Positions 1 to 9,172 of a stretch of 64,000 nucleotides of DNA are shown piece after piece. The position numbers and the translations under genes are program-made. The notes beneath the pieces were generated by a model, which did not search any database, was not told where the DNA came from, and saw nothing but the letters and a program-made list of their open reading frames with translations. Origin of the DNA: Burkholderiales bacterium RIFCSPLOWO2_12_FULL_65_40 (GTDB lineage Bacteria; Pseudomonadota; Gammaproteobacteria; Burkholderiales; Burkholderiaceae_C). The number at the start of each line of letters is the position of its first letter. Position 1 is the first letter of the stretch. The DNA is taken from NCBI GenBank assembly GCA_001770955.1, contig MESL01000054.1, positions 44,239 through 108,238 of the forward strand. Direction: 5' to 3'.

Positions 1-3000
1 AGCACGGCGGCCACGGCGCGCACCTGCTCGGGCAGGGTGGCGGGCCAGGGGTGCTGCTGGGGTTTGGAGTGCTCTGGTTTTGATAGCGGATTTTCACTAT
101 CCAAATCGGCCTCTGGCGCTTTCTCATCTTGCGGTAGCAGCTCCTGTTTTTGCAGTAAATTTTGCGGATTTTGAAAGTCCGGCCGCAGCCAGCGCACGCG
201 GCCCTGGGCTTCTTCTGCGGCGCGCCGGGTGTTGAGCTGCACCAGGTGGGCCAGGATGTCGTCGGTGCTGGCACCGGCGGGCAAGCCGTAGGCCGCCAGC
301 ACGGCCGCATCCAGCTCATCATGCAGCTCGCGCAGCACGCCCACCAGGCCCTGGGTGTGCTGGGTTTTCTCTTTGGCCGTGAGCGCGCGGCCTTCGCGCA
401 GGGCGGCGAGCACGTTGTAGATGCCGGTGAGGGTGAGGCCGGTGTTGCCGGATTCGGGCGCCAGCACGCGCTTGCGGTGCTGGTCGATTTGCTCGGCGAG
501 GTGGGCAATGCGTTCGCGGAGCTGCGGGTTCAGGCCGGTGTCTTCGTCGGGGAAGGGGAAAGTTTCGAAGCAGCGGGATTTGCTATAGACCGGGTCGTTG
601 CCGACCCCTAAATTTCCGCCTGTAGCCAGAGCCCAAGTTACATGCAGCGTGCTTGAGAGGATGCCGAGATGAAGTGCCTCGGTTGAGGCAACAACGACCA
701 ATTTGTGTTCGGGTCTGCTCTTGCCGTCAATGAACGAAAAAACCCGGTGTTTGGCTGTCTCAACGGTCACGATCAAACGCGAAAGCCCTTTCGAGGCTTC
801 ACGTAGTTGCTCGTTGCTGCGGCGAAAGAGCCACCAGTTCGCGCGTACCTTTGGGTCAGCATTAATCTGGCGTTCAGGCCAAACAGTGTCATGCAACCTT
901 TGCCAAATTTGTGGTGCGTCGGCGCGCAGCGCTTCTGCCGTAGTGCCGTGCACGTCGATGACCGAGTAACCGCGAGGAGTGGCGGTGATGTCCTTACCGT
1001 TGAAAAGCGGAAATATCCAAGGTACGCACTCGGCGTGCTGGCGAAGTGCCTCGGCTTCTTCGCCGGTAAGCACAAAACCGCGTCCGCCCAAGAGGTAGCC
1101 TGTGTTGGAAATTCGCTGGTTTGCTTGCAAAGGGCCAGCAGCAGCCACGTTGGCTCCTACCTTGAGATCGGCGTGAATCAGGCCCGTTGTGCTGCGCAGA
1201 GTGACGGTTACTTCTCCATGTTCGCCAGACTGCTCGGAAATGACGTGATTCAATACACCTTGACCTTCGCCCGGTGCCAAGACGGTCATAGCAATACGTA
1301 CGGCGGCACCGTTGGCGCTGTCCACCCAAGGGTGGTCGGGAATCGCCATTTCCAGGTGCGTGCCTTTGTCCAGCGCTGCCTGCACCACGCGGCGGTTGAA
1401 AACCATAGTCAGGCTGTTGGTGGTGATCAACCCCATGCGCCGCGTGTGGCCTGCAGCCACTTGCGCGGCTGCGTGGTGCCACCAGAACATCACAAAGTCG
1501 GCGCTTTCCGGAATCTCGGGCCACGCGCCGCGCAGGGCTTGCACGTAGCCGTCGCCCAGCGCATCGCGCATCCGCAGTTTTCCAATAAACGGCGGGTTCC
1601 CCACAATGAAATCCGCCTGCGGCCACTGCGCCTGCCGGGCGCCCACGTAGCGCCATTGCGGCACCTGGGCGGCTTCGTCGGGCACCTGTTCGCCGGTGAC
1701 AGGGTGGGTTTTGAACGTGGTGCCGTCCCAGCGGCTGAGCAGCTGGCCGTTGGCGTCGTAAGCCACTTCCTGCGCGTCCCAGGCCAGCACGGCGTCGCGG
1801 CATTCGATGTTGCCGTAGTTGTGCACCACGGGCTCGGCCACGCTGGCGGCGCCCCGTGTGCGGATGTGCCACTGCAGGTAGCCAATCCACAGCACCAGCT
1901 CGGCCAGGGCGGCGGCGCGTTCGTTCAGCTCGATGCCGCGCAGTTGCTGCAGGGTGACGGTTTCGCCTTCAAAGCCCAGCTGGTCTTGCGTGTGCCCTAG
2001 TTCTTCGAGCTGGTTGACGACTTCGCCCTCCAGGCGCTTCAAATGCTCCAGCGTCACATACAAGAAGTTGGCGCTGCCACAGGCCGGGTCGAGCACGCGG
2101 GTGGTGCACAACTGGTGGTGGAATTTTTTGACCTCGGCGCGGGCGTCCTGCAGTTTGGCTTCTGCCGCTTTGCCCTCCAGCGCGGCGGCCTCATGCGCCA
2201 GCACCAGGGCGGCGGCCTGGGCGTTGGCCCAGTCTGCGCGCAGGGGTTCGATGACGGTGGGCAGCACCAGGCGTTCGACATAGGCGCGGGGCGTGTAGTG
2301 CGCGCCCAGGGCGTGGCGCTCGGCGGGGTCGAGCGCGCGCTCCAGCAGGGTGCCGAAGATGGCGGGTTCGACCTCGCGCCAGTTGGACTTGGCGGCGGCA
2401 ATCAGCAAATCCACCTGCTCGGGCGTGAGCAGCAGGCTGTAGCCGTCTTGCCCCGCGCCTTTGAACAGCTTGCCGTTGAAGTGCAGCACGGGCTTGGCAA
2501 GGGCCGCGCTAAAGCCGCCCCGGTCCATGTCGGCCCACAAAATGCGCAGCATGTGCTGCAGCGTGGCGGGGTCGTCGCGGTGGGTTTGCAGCAGGCCCAG
2601 AAAGGCGCCTTTGGGCAGCAGCTCCACGTCTTCGGCAAACATGGAAAACAGGCAGCGGGTGAGGTAAGCTGCTACGGTTTCAGGAGCTATTGGCGCTTGA
2701 CTGGTAAGCGTTTGAGGCTGATTTTGCTTGCTATTTGCGCTGCCCCCGTTTTCGAGCGACTGCGACAGCCGCGCCAGCAGCGCGGCCACGTCGCGCGTGA
2801 CCTGGGCGCTGATGCGGGCGGGGTTGAGGCTTTCGGGGTCGCTCCAGATGCGGCGCAGGCGCTCTTGCACCTCGGGCCGGGCCAGGTCGGCGAGTTGCAG
2901 GCGGTGGCTGCGCGGGTCGGGGTAGGGGGTGTAGGTGCCGCCGCTGCGGCTGAATTCGGCATACACCTCAATCACAGTGCCTACGTCCACCACCAGCACA

Positions 3001-3413
3001 AAGGGCGGGCGGCCCTCTTGCGCGGGCAGGGCGCGGGCGTAGGCCTCGCCCTGGCTGCGGGCGCGCAGCAGGCCGTCGTCAAAGCCCTTGGTGTGGCTGC
3101 CGGCCTTTAGCTTTTTGGCCTCCAGCACAAAGTGGCCGCGCCGGTAGCAGTCAATGCGCCCGGCGCTGGCACTGCCGTCGCCATGCGTGAAGGTGACGGG
3201 GCGCTCGAACATGTAGCTTTGCTCGGGCGTGGGGTGGGGCTTGTCCACGCCGAGCAGCTGGCACAGGTCCATCACAAAGCTTTGCGCGGTGGCCAGCTCG
3301 CTGGCGGTGGTGCCGCTCCAGCGCTGGATGAAGGCGTGGGTGGCGGTGGCGGCGGCGGCGGCGGCGTGGTCGGCGGGCGCTTGGGTGCCTGTGGCGGTGT
3401 GGTTGTCTCCCAT
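1..3413 (-). CDS. MmeI-like type IIG/IIL restriction-modification enzyme (3' end beyond window)
   Basis: One open frame of at least 1137 codons starts at ATG 3413-3411 and leaves the window without a stop. Read in order: an N-terminal PD-(D/E)xK nuclease signature (Asp88, nine residues, Glu98-Ala-Lys100), a helical spacer, SAM-binding [10 protein letters not shown] at residues 442-451 and the adenine-methylase catalytic motif NPPF at 606-609 inside GNPPFIG. A probable target-recognition domain follows, with FPFPDED near its end, then a Gln/Pro-rich tail. This order matches MmeI, in which cleavage, N6-adenine methylation and recognition sit in one protein; there is accordingly no partner R, M or S gene. 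The protein is longer than MmeI itself (about 920 residues). Two dispersed-repeat copies lie in frame, in the nuclease/helical linker and in the tail. The 590-1300 part uses many AT-rich codons, as expected for an exchanged recognition domain. Specificity cannot be read from sequence. Confidence 0.85.
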   Translation of the reverse strand, partial: MGDNHTATGTQAPADHAAAAAATATHAFIQRWSGTTASELATAQSFVMDLCQLLGVDKPHPTPEQSYMFERPVTFTHGDGSASAGRIDCYRRGHFVLEAKKLKAGSHTKGFDDGLLRARSQGEAYARALPAQEGRPPFVLVVDVGTVIEVYAEFSRSGGTYTPYPDPRSHRLQLADLARPEVQERLRRIWSDPESLNPARISAQVTRDVAALLARLSQSLENGGSANSKQNQPQTLTSQAPIAPETVAAYLTRCLFSMFAEDVELLPKGAFLGLLQTHRDDPATLQHMLRILWADMDRGGFSAALAKPVLHFNGKLFKGAGQDGYSLLLTPEQVDLLIAAAKSNWREVEPAIFGTLLERALDPAERHALGAHYTPRAYVERLVLPTVIEPLRADWANAQAAALVLAHEAAALEGKAAEAKLQDARAEVKKFHHQLCTTRVLDPACGSANFLYVTLEHLKRLEGEVVNQLEELGHTQDQLGFEGETVTLQQLRGIELNERAAALAELVLWIGYLQWHIRTRGAASVAEPVVHNYGNIECRDAVLAWDAQEVAYDANGQLLSRWDGTTFKTHPVTGEQVPDEAAQVPQWRYVGARQAQWPQADFIVGNPPFIGKLRMRDALGDGYVQALRGAWPEIPESADFVMFWWHHAAAQVAAGHTRRMGLITTNSLTMVFNRRVVQAALDKGTHLEMAIPDHPWVDSANGAAVRIAMTVLAPGEGQGVLNHVISEQSGEHGEVTVTLRSTTGLIHADLKVGANVAAAGPLQANQRISNTGYLLGGRGFVLTGEEAEALRQHAECVPWIFPLFNGKDITATPRGYSVIDVHGTTAEALRADAPQIWQRLHDTVWPERQINADPKVRANWWLFRRSNEQLREASKGLSRLIVTVETAKHRVFSFIDGKSRPEHKLVVVASTEALHLGILSSTLHVTWALATGGNLGVGNDPVYSKSRCFETFPFPDEDTGLNPQLRERIAHLAEQIDQHRKRVLAPESGNTGLTLTGIYNVLAALREGRALTAKEKTQHTQGLVGVLRELHDELDAAVLAAYGLPAGASTDDILAHLVQLNTRRAAEEAQGRVRWLRPDFQNPQNLLQKQELLPQDEKAPEADLDSENPLSKPEHSKPQQHPWPATLPEQVRAVAAV
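75..154. repeat. dispersed repeat family 1, copy in C-terminal tail of MmeI-like gene
   Basis: Contains the family landmarks: a GATAGC block, GGCCTCTGGCGCTT and a following AGCAGCT block before a T-rich run. It is in frame and encodes part of a Gln/Glu/Pro-rich tail. It is among the more diverged copies in the window. Confidence 0.55.
2676..2735. repeat. dispersed repeat family 1, copy in linker of MmeI-like gene
   Basis: Carries GAGCTATTGGCGCTTG, TAAGCGTTTGAGGCTG and a T-rich end, almost the same as the intergenic copy at 7457-7503. It is in frame in the MmeI-like gene and encodes roughly residues 226-246, between the nuclease and helical domains. Confidence 0.75.
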
Positions 3414-3598
3414 GCGGGAGATGATAGCGGGGGGTGTCAGTGCCGCCGCTTCATCCCCGCGCCGCGCAGTGGAGGCCTCTGCTTACTCACCCAGGTGTCA
3501 GGGATTCGGTGCGATGGCTGCACGGTTGCGCTGTCTACGCCCATCTACTTGCGGCTTGCCGTGTTTTCTTCTTTCAAAGTCGGGTTGAAGCGGGCGTT

Positions 3599-3814
3599 TC
3601 AGGCGAAGGTATTGACCTGCGTCCCCAGCGTGCCCGAGGTGGCCAGCTGGGGCTGGGGCACGGATTGCGCCATGGCGTCGATCATGATCGTGGCGGTGGC
3701 TTCCTGCATGTCCAGCGCCTTTTTCAGCATGGTGATGTGGACCGCGTCGGACGTTTTGGCGCTGGCCAGCGAGGTGGCGGTGCTGACAATGCTGTTGGCG
3801 AGGGAAACGTCCAT
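3599..3814 (-). CDS. YjfB-like putative motility protein
   Basis: A 71-residue protein beginning MDVSLANSIVSTATSL and containing MLKKALDMQEATATIMIDAM. This matches the small YjfB family (putative motility protein) found in many flagellated bacteria, whose molecular role is unknown. The start at 3814 was chosen because the family begins with this MDVS-like helix; the frame extends upstream to 3952, but those residues look unrelated. No signal peptide or membrane segment is seen. The gene stands alone in this window, away from any flagellar gene, on the same strand as yigZ upstream. Family assignment rests on pattern recognition only. Confidence 0.65.
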   Translation of the reverse strand: MDVSLANSIVSTATSLASAKTSDAVHITMLKKALDMQEATATIMIDAMAQSVPQPQLATSGTLGTQVNTFA

Positions 3815-3878
3815 GGCGAAGCTCCAGACAGGGAATACCGTGTTATCGGCTGGCCCCGCTGTTTCTGAAGCTGTTTGT

Positions 3879-4472
3879 TCAGCCGGGCGCGTCGTCCCAC
3901 CCCACACGGCCCTGGCCGATGTCGTTGATGCGCTGCACGAAGGCAGCGGCATGGGCTTCGGGCAGGCGCAGTTGCAAGGTGACGACGGTGCCGTGCTGTA
4001 CCTGGAGCAGTTCGGCCCCGGCGGCGTCGATCTCGCGGCGCAGCAGGCCTTCTTGCGCGTAGGGCACCAGGCATTGCAGGGTTTTCATGCGCTGCAGTTG
4101 CACCTTCGGCGCTGTCAGCAGGGCCTGGGCCACGGTGTCGGTGTAGGCGCGCACCAGTCCACCCGCGCCGAGCTTGACGCCACCGAAGTAGCGCACCACG
4201 GTGGCCAGCACGCCTTCGAGGTCCTGGTGGCGCAGCACGTCGAGCATGGGGCGCCCGGCGGTGCCGCCGGGTTCGCCGTCGTCCACCGCGGCCGACTGGC
4301 CGCCCGCCAGCAGCGCCCAGCAAATATGGGCGGCGCCGGGGTGTTCCTTCCAGAGTGCATCGACATGGGCCTGGGCACTGGCCCGGTCGGGCATGGGCTG
4401 CACGCAGCCGATGAAGCGGCTTTTCTTGATGATGAGTTCGCTGTGCGCGGGAGCGGCGAGGGTCTGGGGCAT
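3879..4472 (-). CDS. yigZ: YigZ/IMPACT family protein
   Basis: A 197-residue protein with the IMPACT signature: KKSRFIGC near the N-terminus, then DDGEPGGTAGRPMLDVL around residues 64-80 and VVRYFGGVKLGAGGLVRAY around 91-109. These define the conserved N-terminal IMPACT domain; the remainder fits the C-terminal DUF1949-like half. Length agrees with E. coli YigZ (about 205). The biochemical role of bacterial YigZ is unresolved; the eukaryotic relative binds GCN1 and affects translation control. It lies 33 bases downstream of the phospholipase-like gene on the same strand, so cotranscription is possible, but a functional link is not implied. Confidence 0.9.
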   Translation of the reverse strand: MPQTLAAPAHSELIIKKSRFIGCVQPMPDRASAQAHVDALWKEHPGAAHICWALLAGGQSAAVDDGEPGGTAGRPMLDVLRHQDLEGVLATVVRYFGGVKLGAGGLVRAYTDTVAQALLTAPKVQLQRMKTLQCLVPYAQEGLLRREIDAAGAELLQVQHGTVVTLQLRLPEAHAAAFVQRINDIGQGRVGWDDAPG

Positions 4473-4505
4473 GGAACCGCCAAGCTTACCCGGGCGCGCA
4501 CCGGC

Positions 4506-5858
4506 TCAACGCGGGGTGGCTTCGCCCAGAATGCCGCGTGCCATGTTGCGGCTGTGCGCGCCAAAGTTCCGCATCAGCGTGGCGATGGTGGATTCGAGTG
4601 CGGCCCGGGGCGCGTCGCCCTGGCGTGCGACTTCGGCCACGAGGTCGATGGCCTTGGCGTGCACGCCGAAGTCAAAGGCGGGGTCGTTCACGTAGCCGGT
4701 GGGCACGGTGGCGAGCATCTGGTCGGTGACCGTGGTGCCCAGCGCGTGCGCCTGCCGAGCCACGGTGTCGCGTGCGTAGTTGTCGCTCCAGGGGCCATAG
4801 CTGGTGTCGCTGGCGGTGTCGCGCAGGGCCTGGTCCACGCTGCCGGGTTGGCGCGCCTGGGCAGCGGCCTGGATCATCTGGCTTTCATAGCGCTCCAGCA
4901 CGAAGTGGCGGTTGGACAGCAGGATGATCATGTCGTTCTTGGCGCCCGGCATGCCCAGCATGGCGAGCAGATTGATGCCGATGAGCCGCGCCGACGAGAA
5001 GCCCGGCGCCAGGCTGGCGTGGTAGGGCTGGGTCAGGTCTTGCAGGTAGTGCAGCGCCAGCCCGGCAAAGCGCCAGCCCCAGTAAGGGTGGCCAGTGCGA
5101 AAAGCCAGCCGGGAGAGGCTTTCGTATTGATGGATGCGCAGGAGCGGGTAGGTGCGCTTGAGGAAGCCCGCCGCCATGTAGATGGTGCTGGACTCGTGGT
5201 AGTAGCCCATGTGGAAGGGCGCCTGGGTGGAAAAGTCGAGGTGGGGGTTGCCAAACGGAATCTTGCCAAAGCCGTAGCGCGGGCCCCATTCCGAGGGGTT
5301 GTCCTCCCACAGGTTGAGGTCGAGCCCATAGTCGGGTTCGTCGCTGGCAGAGGCCAGCACGACCAGGGGCGCCACGCTGTCGCCCGCACGCAGGCGCACG
5401 AAGGTGTGGCCGCCGCCGTCCTTGTCGCGGGCGGGCAGGGCGCTGACGAGGTCGTGTGCCATGCTTTCAGCCTGCGGTGCTGGCGCCCAAGGGTCGGGCT
5501 GCACGTAGAGCGCGAAGCGGCTTTGGGGCGAGACGCGCAGCGCCGTCAGAAACGCCCGGCGCAGCGCCTCGGGGCCTTGTTGCGCCACGGTGGCATCAAA
5601 GCGCAGCGGCGCGGGCAGGGGTGGGTAGTGCGCGATGTGTTTCTGGGCCCAAGCGTCCTGGTCCGCCAGCAGTTGGGCTATGGGCTGGGCCTGTGCGGCC
5701 AGGAAGGCTTCGAGCGGCTCGGCCGGCACGGCGGGGGCTTGCGCCACTTCGGGCATGGCCTCGAAGGCGCGGTAGTTGGCCAGGGCGTGGTTGCTCCAGG
5801 CCCACGCGGGGCTGGTGGCGCTCATGGCGAGCAGGGCGGTGATCAGTATCTTTTGCAT
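4506..5858 (-). CDS. secreted zinc phospholipase C / S1-P1 nuclease-like hydrolase
   Basis: A 450-residue protein with a clear signal peptide ending SPAWA. Cleavage there leaves Trp-Ser-Asn-His at the mature N-terminus, which matters because zinc phospholipases C and S1/P1 nucleases use the free N-terminal Trp as a zinc ligand. Further along, LALHYLQDLTQPYHA resembles the HY(F/L)xDxxQPxH zinc motif of that fold, and several other histidines (HMGYYH, FGVHAKAID) could complete the site. The start was placed at ATG 5858 rather than an in-frame TTG at 5876 because it leaves a normal signal peptide. It sits 14 bases after the FGGY kinase gene in the same operon. A phospholipid-cleaving role would supply glycerol phosphates to the neighbouring enzymes; nuclease activity is the alternative. 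Substrate is inference. Confidence 0.7.
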   Translation of the reverse strand: MQKILITALLAMSATSPAWAWSNHALANYRAFEAMPEVAQAPAVPAEPLEAFLAAQAQPIAQLLADQDAWAQKHIAHYPPLPAPLRFDATVAQQGPEALRRAFLTALRVSPQSRFALYVQPDPWAPAPQAESMAHDLVSALPARDKDGGGHTFVRLRAGDSVAPLVVLASASDEPDYGLDLNLWEDNPSEWGPRYGFGKIPFGNPHLDFSTQAPFHMGYYHESSTIYMAAGFLKRTYPLLRIHQYESLSRLAFRTGHPYWGWRFAGLALHYLQDLTQPYHASLAPGFSSARLIGINLLAMLGMPGAKNDMIILLSNRHFVLERYESQMIQAAAQARQPGSVDQALRDTASDTSYGPWSDNYARDTVARQAHALGTTVTDQMLATVPTGYVNDPAFDFGVHAKAIDLVAEVARQGDAPRAALESTIATLMRNFGAHSRNMARGILGEATPR

Positions 5859-5872
5859 GTCAGCACTCGGGT

Positions 5873-7435
5873 TCAATCCTGTGAAGGGTAGCCGGTGATG
5901 GCGCGGATGTCGCGGTACAGGGGCTGTAGCCTTTCATACATGCGGCAATAGACGCGCCGGTAGAGCTGCTCGTAGGTGCGGGCGTGCTCGGGCTCGGGCT
6001 GGAACACCTGCCCGATGCGCGTCATCTCGCGCACCGCAGTGGCAAAGTCGGGATGCAGCCCCAGGCCCACGCTGGCCAGGATGGCGGCGCCCAGGCCGCT
6101 GGTCTCATACAGGTGCGGGCGTTCGCAGGGCAGGTTGAAGATGTTGGCGGTGATCTGCATGGCTGCGTCGCTCTGCGAGCCGCCGCCTGAGACGCGCACG
6201 CGCTCAATGGCTGTTCCGCCACGTTTCTCGATGCGCTCCTTGGCTTCGCGTAGCGCGTAGGCCAGCCCTTCGAGGATGGCGCGGTACAGGTGGGCGCGGG
6301 TGTGCACGTCGCCAAAGCCGATCACGGCGCCCTTGGCCTCGGGGCCAGGTACCTTGATGCCGGGGTTCCAGAAGGGCTGCAGCATCAGGCCCTGCGCGCC
6401 GGGCGGTACGGCGTTGACCAGTGCATCGAACAGGCTTTCGGGCGGCACGCCGCGCTCTTGTGCCAGCAATTGCTCGTGCTGGCCGAACTGCTCCTTGAAC
6501 CAGCTCACCATCCAGAAGCCGCGCGTGATCTGCACCTCGGTGTTGTAGTGCCCCGGCACGGCCGCCTGGTAGGGCGGAATGAAGGGCGTGGCCTCCAGGT
6601 AGCGCGGCGTGGTGGTGTTGATGGTGGCGGCCGTGCCGTAGGAGAGGCAGGCGATCTCGGGCGTGAGGCAGCCCGCGCCGATCACTTCGCAGGCCTTGTC
6701 GGCCGCGCCGGCCACCACGCTCAAGCCCGCGGGGATGCCCGTCTGCCGCGCGGCCTGTTCGGAGACCGTGCCGATCACCGTGCCCGGCGGCACCAGCTCG
6801 GGCAGCATGCCCGGGCGGATGGGCAGGGCGTGCCACTTCCAGTCGTGCGGCGGCGCCCAGCGGCCTTTTTTGTAGTCGAACGGCACATAGCCCACCTGCG
6901 AGGCCACCGAATCGACAAAGCGCCCCGTGAGCCGGTGGTGCAGGTAGCCCGAGAGCAGCAGGAACTTGTCGGTGCGTGCCCACAGCTCGGGCTGGTGCTG
7001 GGCGATCCAGTTGGCCTCGGCCTCGCGTTGGAAGTGGCGCACGGTGTCGCGCATGCCGATGGCGGCAAAGGCGGCCTCCCACCACCAGGGCAGGCGCGGG
7101 GCGTGCTCGGCGCGGCGTTGGTCGAGCCAGATCATCGAGGGGCGCAGCGGCTGCCCGTCGGCGCCGAGCGAGACGGTGGTGCCGCGCTGCGTGGTGACCA
7201 CGACCCCGGCGATGGCTTCCTTCGGGATGGAGGTGCTGGCCCACAGGCACTCGCAGGCCTGGCACAGGGTCTGCCAGAAGGCGTCGGGGTCGTTCTCCAT
7301 CCAGCCCGGTTCGGGCGAGCGGTAGGTGGTGATCGGCACCTGTGCCTTGCCCGCCAGGTTGCCGTGCAGGTCGAACAGCAGGGCGCGCACGCTCTGCGTG
7401 CCGTTGTCGATGGCGAGCAGGTAGGGCTTTTTCAT
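5873..7435 (-). CDS. FGGY-family carbohydrate kinase (glycerol kinase-like)
   Basis: A 520-residue kinase with the FGGY fold. The N-terminal phosphate-binding motif is LAIDNGTQSVRALLFD, and the C-terminal half has LYRAILEGLAYALRE and RVSGGGSQSDAAMQ with a late GLGAAILA segment. It is not a classical GlpK: the GlpK DQGTTSSR motif is replaced by DNGTQSVR, and the substrate loops differ. A good ribosome site (GGAGA) precedes ATG 7435. It lies between a GlpD-type dehydrogenase and a phospholipase-like gene, so the substrate is probably glycerol, a glycerol derivative or another polyol. A similar kinase/GlpD/flavin-oxidase/AraC set occurs in Pseudomonas (PA3024-PA3027, recalled from memory). Kinase class is secure; substrate is not. 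Confidence 0.85.
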   Translation of the reverse strand: MKKPYLLAIDNGTQSVRALLFDLHGNLAGKAQVPITTYRSPEPGWMENDPDAFWQTLCQACECLWASTSIPKEAIAGVVVTTQRGTTVSLGADGQPLRPSMIWLDQRRAEHAPRLPWWWEAAFAAIGMRDTVRHFQREAEANWIAQHQPELWARTDKFLLLSGYLHHRLTGRFVDSVASQVGYVPFDYKKGRWAPPHDWKWHALPIRPGMLPELVPPGTVIGTVSEQAARQTGIPAGLSVVAGAADKACEVIGAGCLTPEIACLSYGTAATINTTTPRYLEATPFIPPYQAAVPGHYNTEVQITRGFWMVSWFKEQFGQHEQLLAQERGVPPESLFDALVNAVPPGAQGLMLQPFWNPGIKVPGPEAKGAVIGFGDVHTRAHLYRAILEGLAYALREAKERIEKRGGTAIERVRVSGGGSQSDAAMQITANIFNLPCERPHLYETSGLGAAILASVGLGLHPDFATAVREMTRIGQVFQPEPEHARTYEQLYRRVYCRMYERLQPLYRDIRAITGYPSQD

Positions 7436-7456
7436 GGGGTCTCCATTGCTCTTATT

Positions 7457-7503
7457 GTCATAGCTGTTGGCGCTTGATGGATAAGCGTTTGAGGCTGTTT
7501 TTA
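7457..7503. repeat. dispersed repeat family 1, intergenic copy touching glpD-like stop
   Basis: Contains TAGCTGTTGGCGCTTGATGG, then ATAAGCGTTTGAGGCTG, then a T-run that merges into the stop codon of the GlpD-type gene (7501-7503). It is nearly the same as the copy inside the MmeI-like gene at 2676-2735. Confidence 0.8.
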
Positions 7504-9099
7504 TTCAAACTCTGGCAGCGTGGCGCCGGGCAACTGGTAGTGCGCTGCGATGAGGGCGCGGTAGCGGGCCGTTTCCTCTTGCCAGCGCGCATCGCTCCAG
7601 CCCAGGTGCGGTGCGCAGAGCTGGCGGATGCGCGGCAGGTGTTCCAGTGCGCCGTGCGCCAGCAGAAGGCCCAGCCGCGTGCGGCGCAGCAGCAGGTCGT
7701 CGAGGTGCTCCACCGCCTCGTGGCGGGCGGCCAGTGCCAGCTCGATCCACAGTGTCTGCGTGCCGGCAATGCATTCCAGGTCTTCGTCCTGCGCACCGGC
7801 GCACAGGGGCGCGGCCAGACTGCCGTAGCGTGCCTGCAGGCGCTGGCGCACAGCCGGGCTCCAGCGCGGGTTCAACAGGCTGGCGGGGGTGAACAGCGGC
7901 GCATCGTTGCGCTCGAACGGTTTGCCCACATGCGGCGTGGCCAGGGCTAGCGCGTCCTGCGCCATGAGGCGAAAGGTGGTGAGCTTGCCGCCGGTCAGCG
8001 TGATGAGGCCCGATTCGTCGCGCACCACATGGTCGCGCGTGGCTTTCGAGGCGTCCTTCTGGCCGTCGTCGAGCACCGGGCGCACACCGGCGTAGCAGGC
8101 GGTGACGTCGGCTGGCGTGAGGCGGGCTCCGGGGAACTGGTCGTTCACGGCGTCCACCAGATAGTCCACCTCGGCCGGGGTGATGCTGGCCTCGGTGTCG
8201 AGCGGTTCGCGATGGTCGAGGTCGGTGGTGCCGATCAGCGTGGCGCCTTCCCAGGGGTAGAGGAAGACCGGACGCCCGTCGCGCGGGTGCATGAGGCTGA
8301 TGCTCTGCGCCACCGGCAGGCGCCAGAACGGCACCAGCAGGTGGCTGCCGCGCAGCGGGCGCAGCAGGGGCTTGCTACCCGCGCCTGCGCGCAGCCGGTC
8401 GGCCCAGGCGCCGGTGGCGTTGACAACGCAGCGGGCACGCACGCCATAGGTTTTCCCGTCCAGGGTGTCCTGCAAATCCAGGCCGGTGGTGCGTCCGTGC
8501 TCCAGCCGCAGCCCACTGGCAGCCATGTAATTGAGGCTGGTGGCGCCGAGCCGCCGCGCCTCCTGCAGCACGCGCAGCACCAGCCGGGCGTCGTCGGTCT
8601 TGGCGTCCTGGAACACCAGCGCGCCGCGCAGACCTGGCGGCGCCAGGCCGGGCGCAATCATTTGTGTGGCGGCGAGGTTGGCGTGGAAATGGCCCCGCTG
8701 TCCGGCCATGAGGTCGTACACCACCAGCCCGGTCTGCATCAGCCAGCGCCCGGGTTTGCGGCCGGGGCAGTCGGCGAACAGAAAGCTCTGCGGCTCGACC
8801 AGGCCCGGGGCCTCGCGCAGCAGGCGATTGCGCTCACGCACCGAGTGCAGGGTGGTCTTGAGGTCGCCTTCCTTCAGGTAGCGCAGCCCGCCGTGTACCA
8901 GTTTGGATGAACGGCTGGACGTGCCCCAGGCAAAGTCGCGCTGCTCCACCAGCAGCACGCTCCAGCCCGCTCGCGCGGCCTGCTGCGCCACGCCCGCACC
9001 GCTGATGCCTCCGCCGATGACGACCAAATCCCACTCGTGTGCTTCTAGCCGTGCCAGCGTCTCGGCGCGCGGGGGGAAGGTGTTCATACGGTTTTGCAT
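7501..9099 (-). CDS. glpD: FAD-dependent glycerol-3-phosphate dehydrogenase (GlpD type)
   Basis: A 532-residue flavoprotein. The dinucleotide-binding motif DLVVIGGGISGAGVA is at about residues 24-38, followed by the GlpD signature GTSSRSSKLVHGGLRYL. VVNATGAWAD, LIGTTD and GGKLTTFRLMA are other GlpD-family landmarks, and a C-terminal helical domain is present. It oxidises sn-glycerol-3-phosphate to dihydroxyacetone phosphate, passing electrons to quinone at the inner membrane. A second Met at residue 5 is an equally good start; neither has a strong ribosome site. The gene is flanked by repeats: family 3 lies between it and the oxidase gene upstream, and family 1 overlaps its stop. Its place between an FGGY kinase and an AGPS-like oxidase suggests a dedicated pathway copy rather than the general glycerol operon. 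Confidence 0.87.
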   Translation of the reverse strand: MQNRMNTFPPRAETLARLEAHEWDLVVIGGGISGAGVAQQAARAGWSVLLVEQRDFAWGTSSRSSKLVHGGLRYLKEGDLKTTLHSVRERNRLLREAPGLVEPQSFLFADCPGRKPGRWLMQTGLVVYDLMAGQRGHFHANLAATQMIAPGLAPPGLRGALVFQDAKTDDARLVLRVLQEARRLGATSLNYMAASGLRLEHGRTTGLDLQDTLDGKTYGVRARCVVNATGAWADRLRAGAGSKPLLRPLRGSHLLVPFWRLPVAQSISLMHPRDGRPVFLYPWEGATLIGTTDLDHREPLDTEASITPAEVDYLVDAVNDQFPGARLTPADVTACYAGVRPVLDDGQKDASKATRDHVVRDESGLITLTGGKLTTFRLMAQDALALATPHVGKPFERNDAPLFTPASLLNPRWSPAVRQRLQARYGSLAAPLCAGAQDEDLECIAGTQTLWIELALAARHEAVEHLDDLLLRRTRLGLLLAHGALEHLPRIRQLCAPHLGWSDARWQEETARYRALIAAHYQLPGATLPEFE

Positions 9100-9117
9100 T
9101 CGATCGGATAACTAGGC

Positions 9118-9172
9118 GGGAGCCGAAGACAGTGCTGTAGCACGGCGAGGTGAACCAACGACGTTAGACGGT
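9118..9172. repeat. repeat family 3 (GTGCT-N2-AGCAC dyad), copy 1
   Basis: Contains ACAGTGCTGTAGCACGG, then AGGTGAACCAACGACG. On the opposite strand this aligns over about 55 bases with the copy at 47881-47965 (shared core CGTGCTACAGCACTG, then CGGCT and CGCCTAG). It occupies the whole gap between the oxidase and glpD genes and includes the oxidase stop codon at 9164-9166. Confidence 0.7.

Noticed and set aside
1..3000. Apparent breakup of the left-edge region into short minus-strand frames, suggesting a pseudogene
   Set aside because: Direct reading from ATG 3413 shows one uninterrupted frame to base 1. The short frames are in other phases; the real one has no stop inside the window.
3132..5891. 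A 919-codon open frame on the plus strand
   Set aside because: It runs antisense to the MmeI-like start, YjfB, YigZ and the PLC-like gene, all of which have recognisable motifs. Its translation is low-complexity Gly/Ala/His/Val typical of GC-rich shadow frames.
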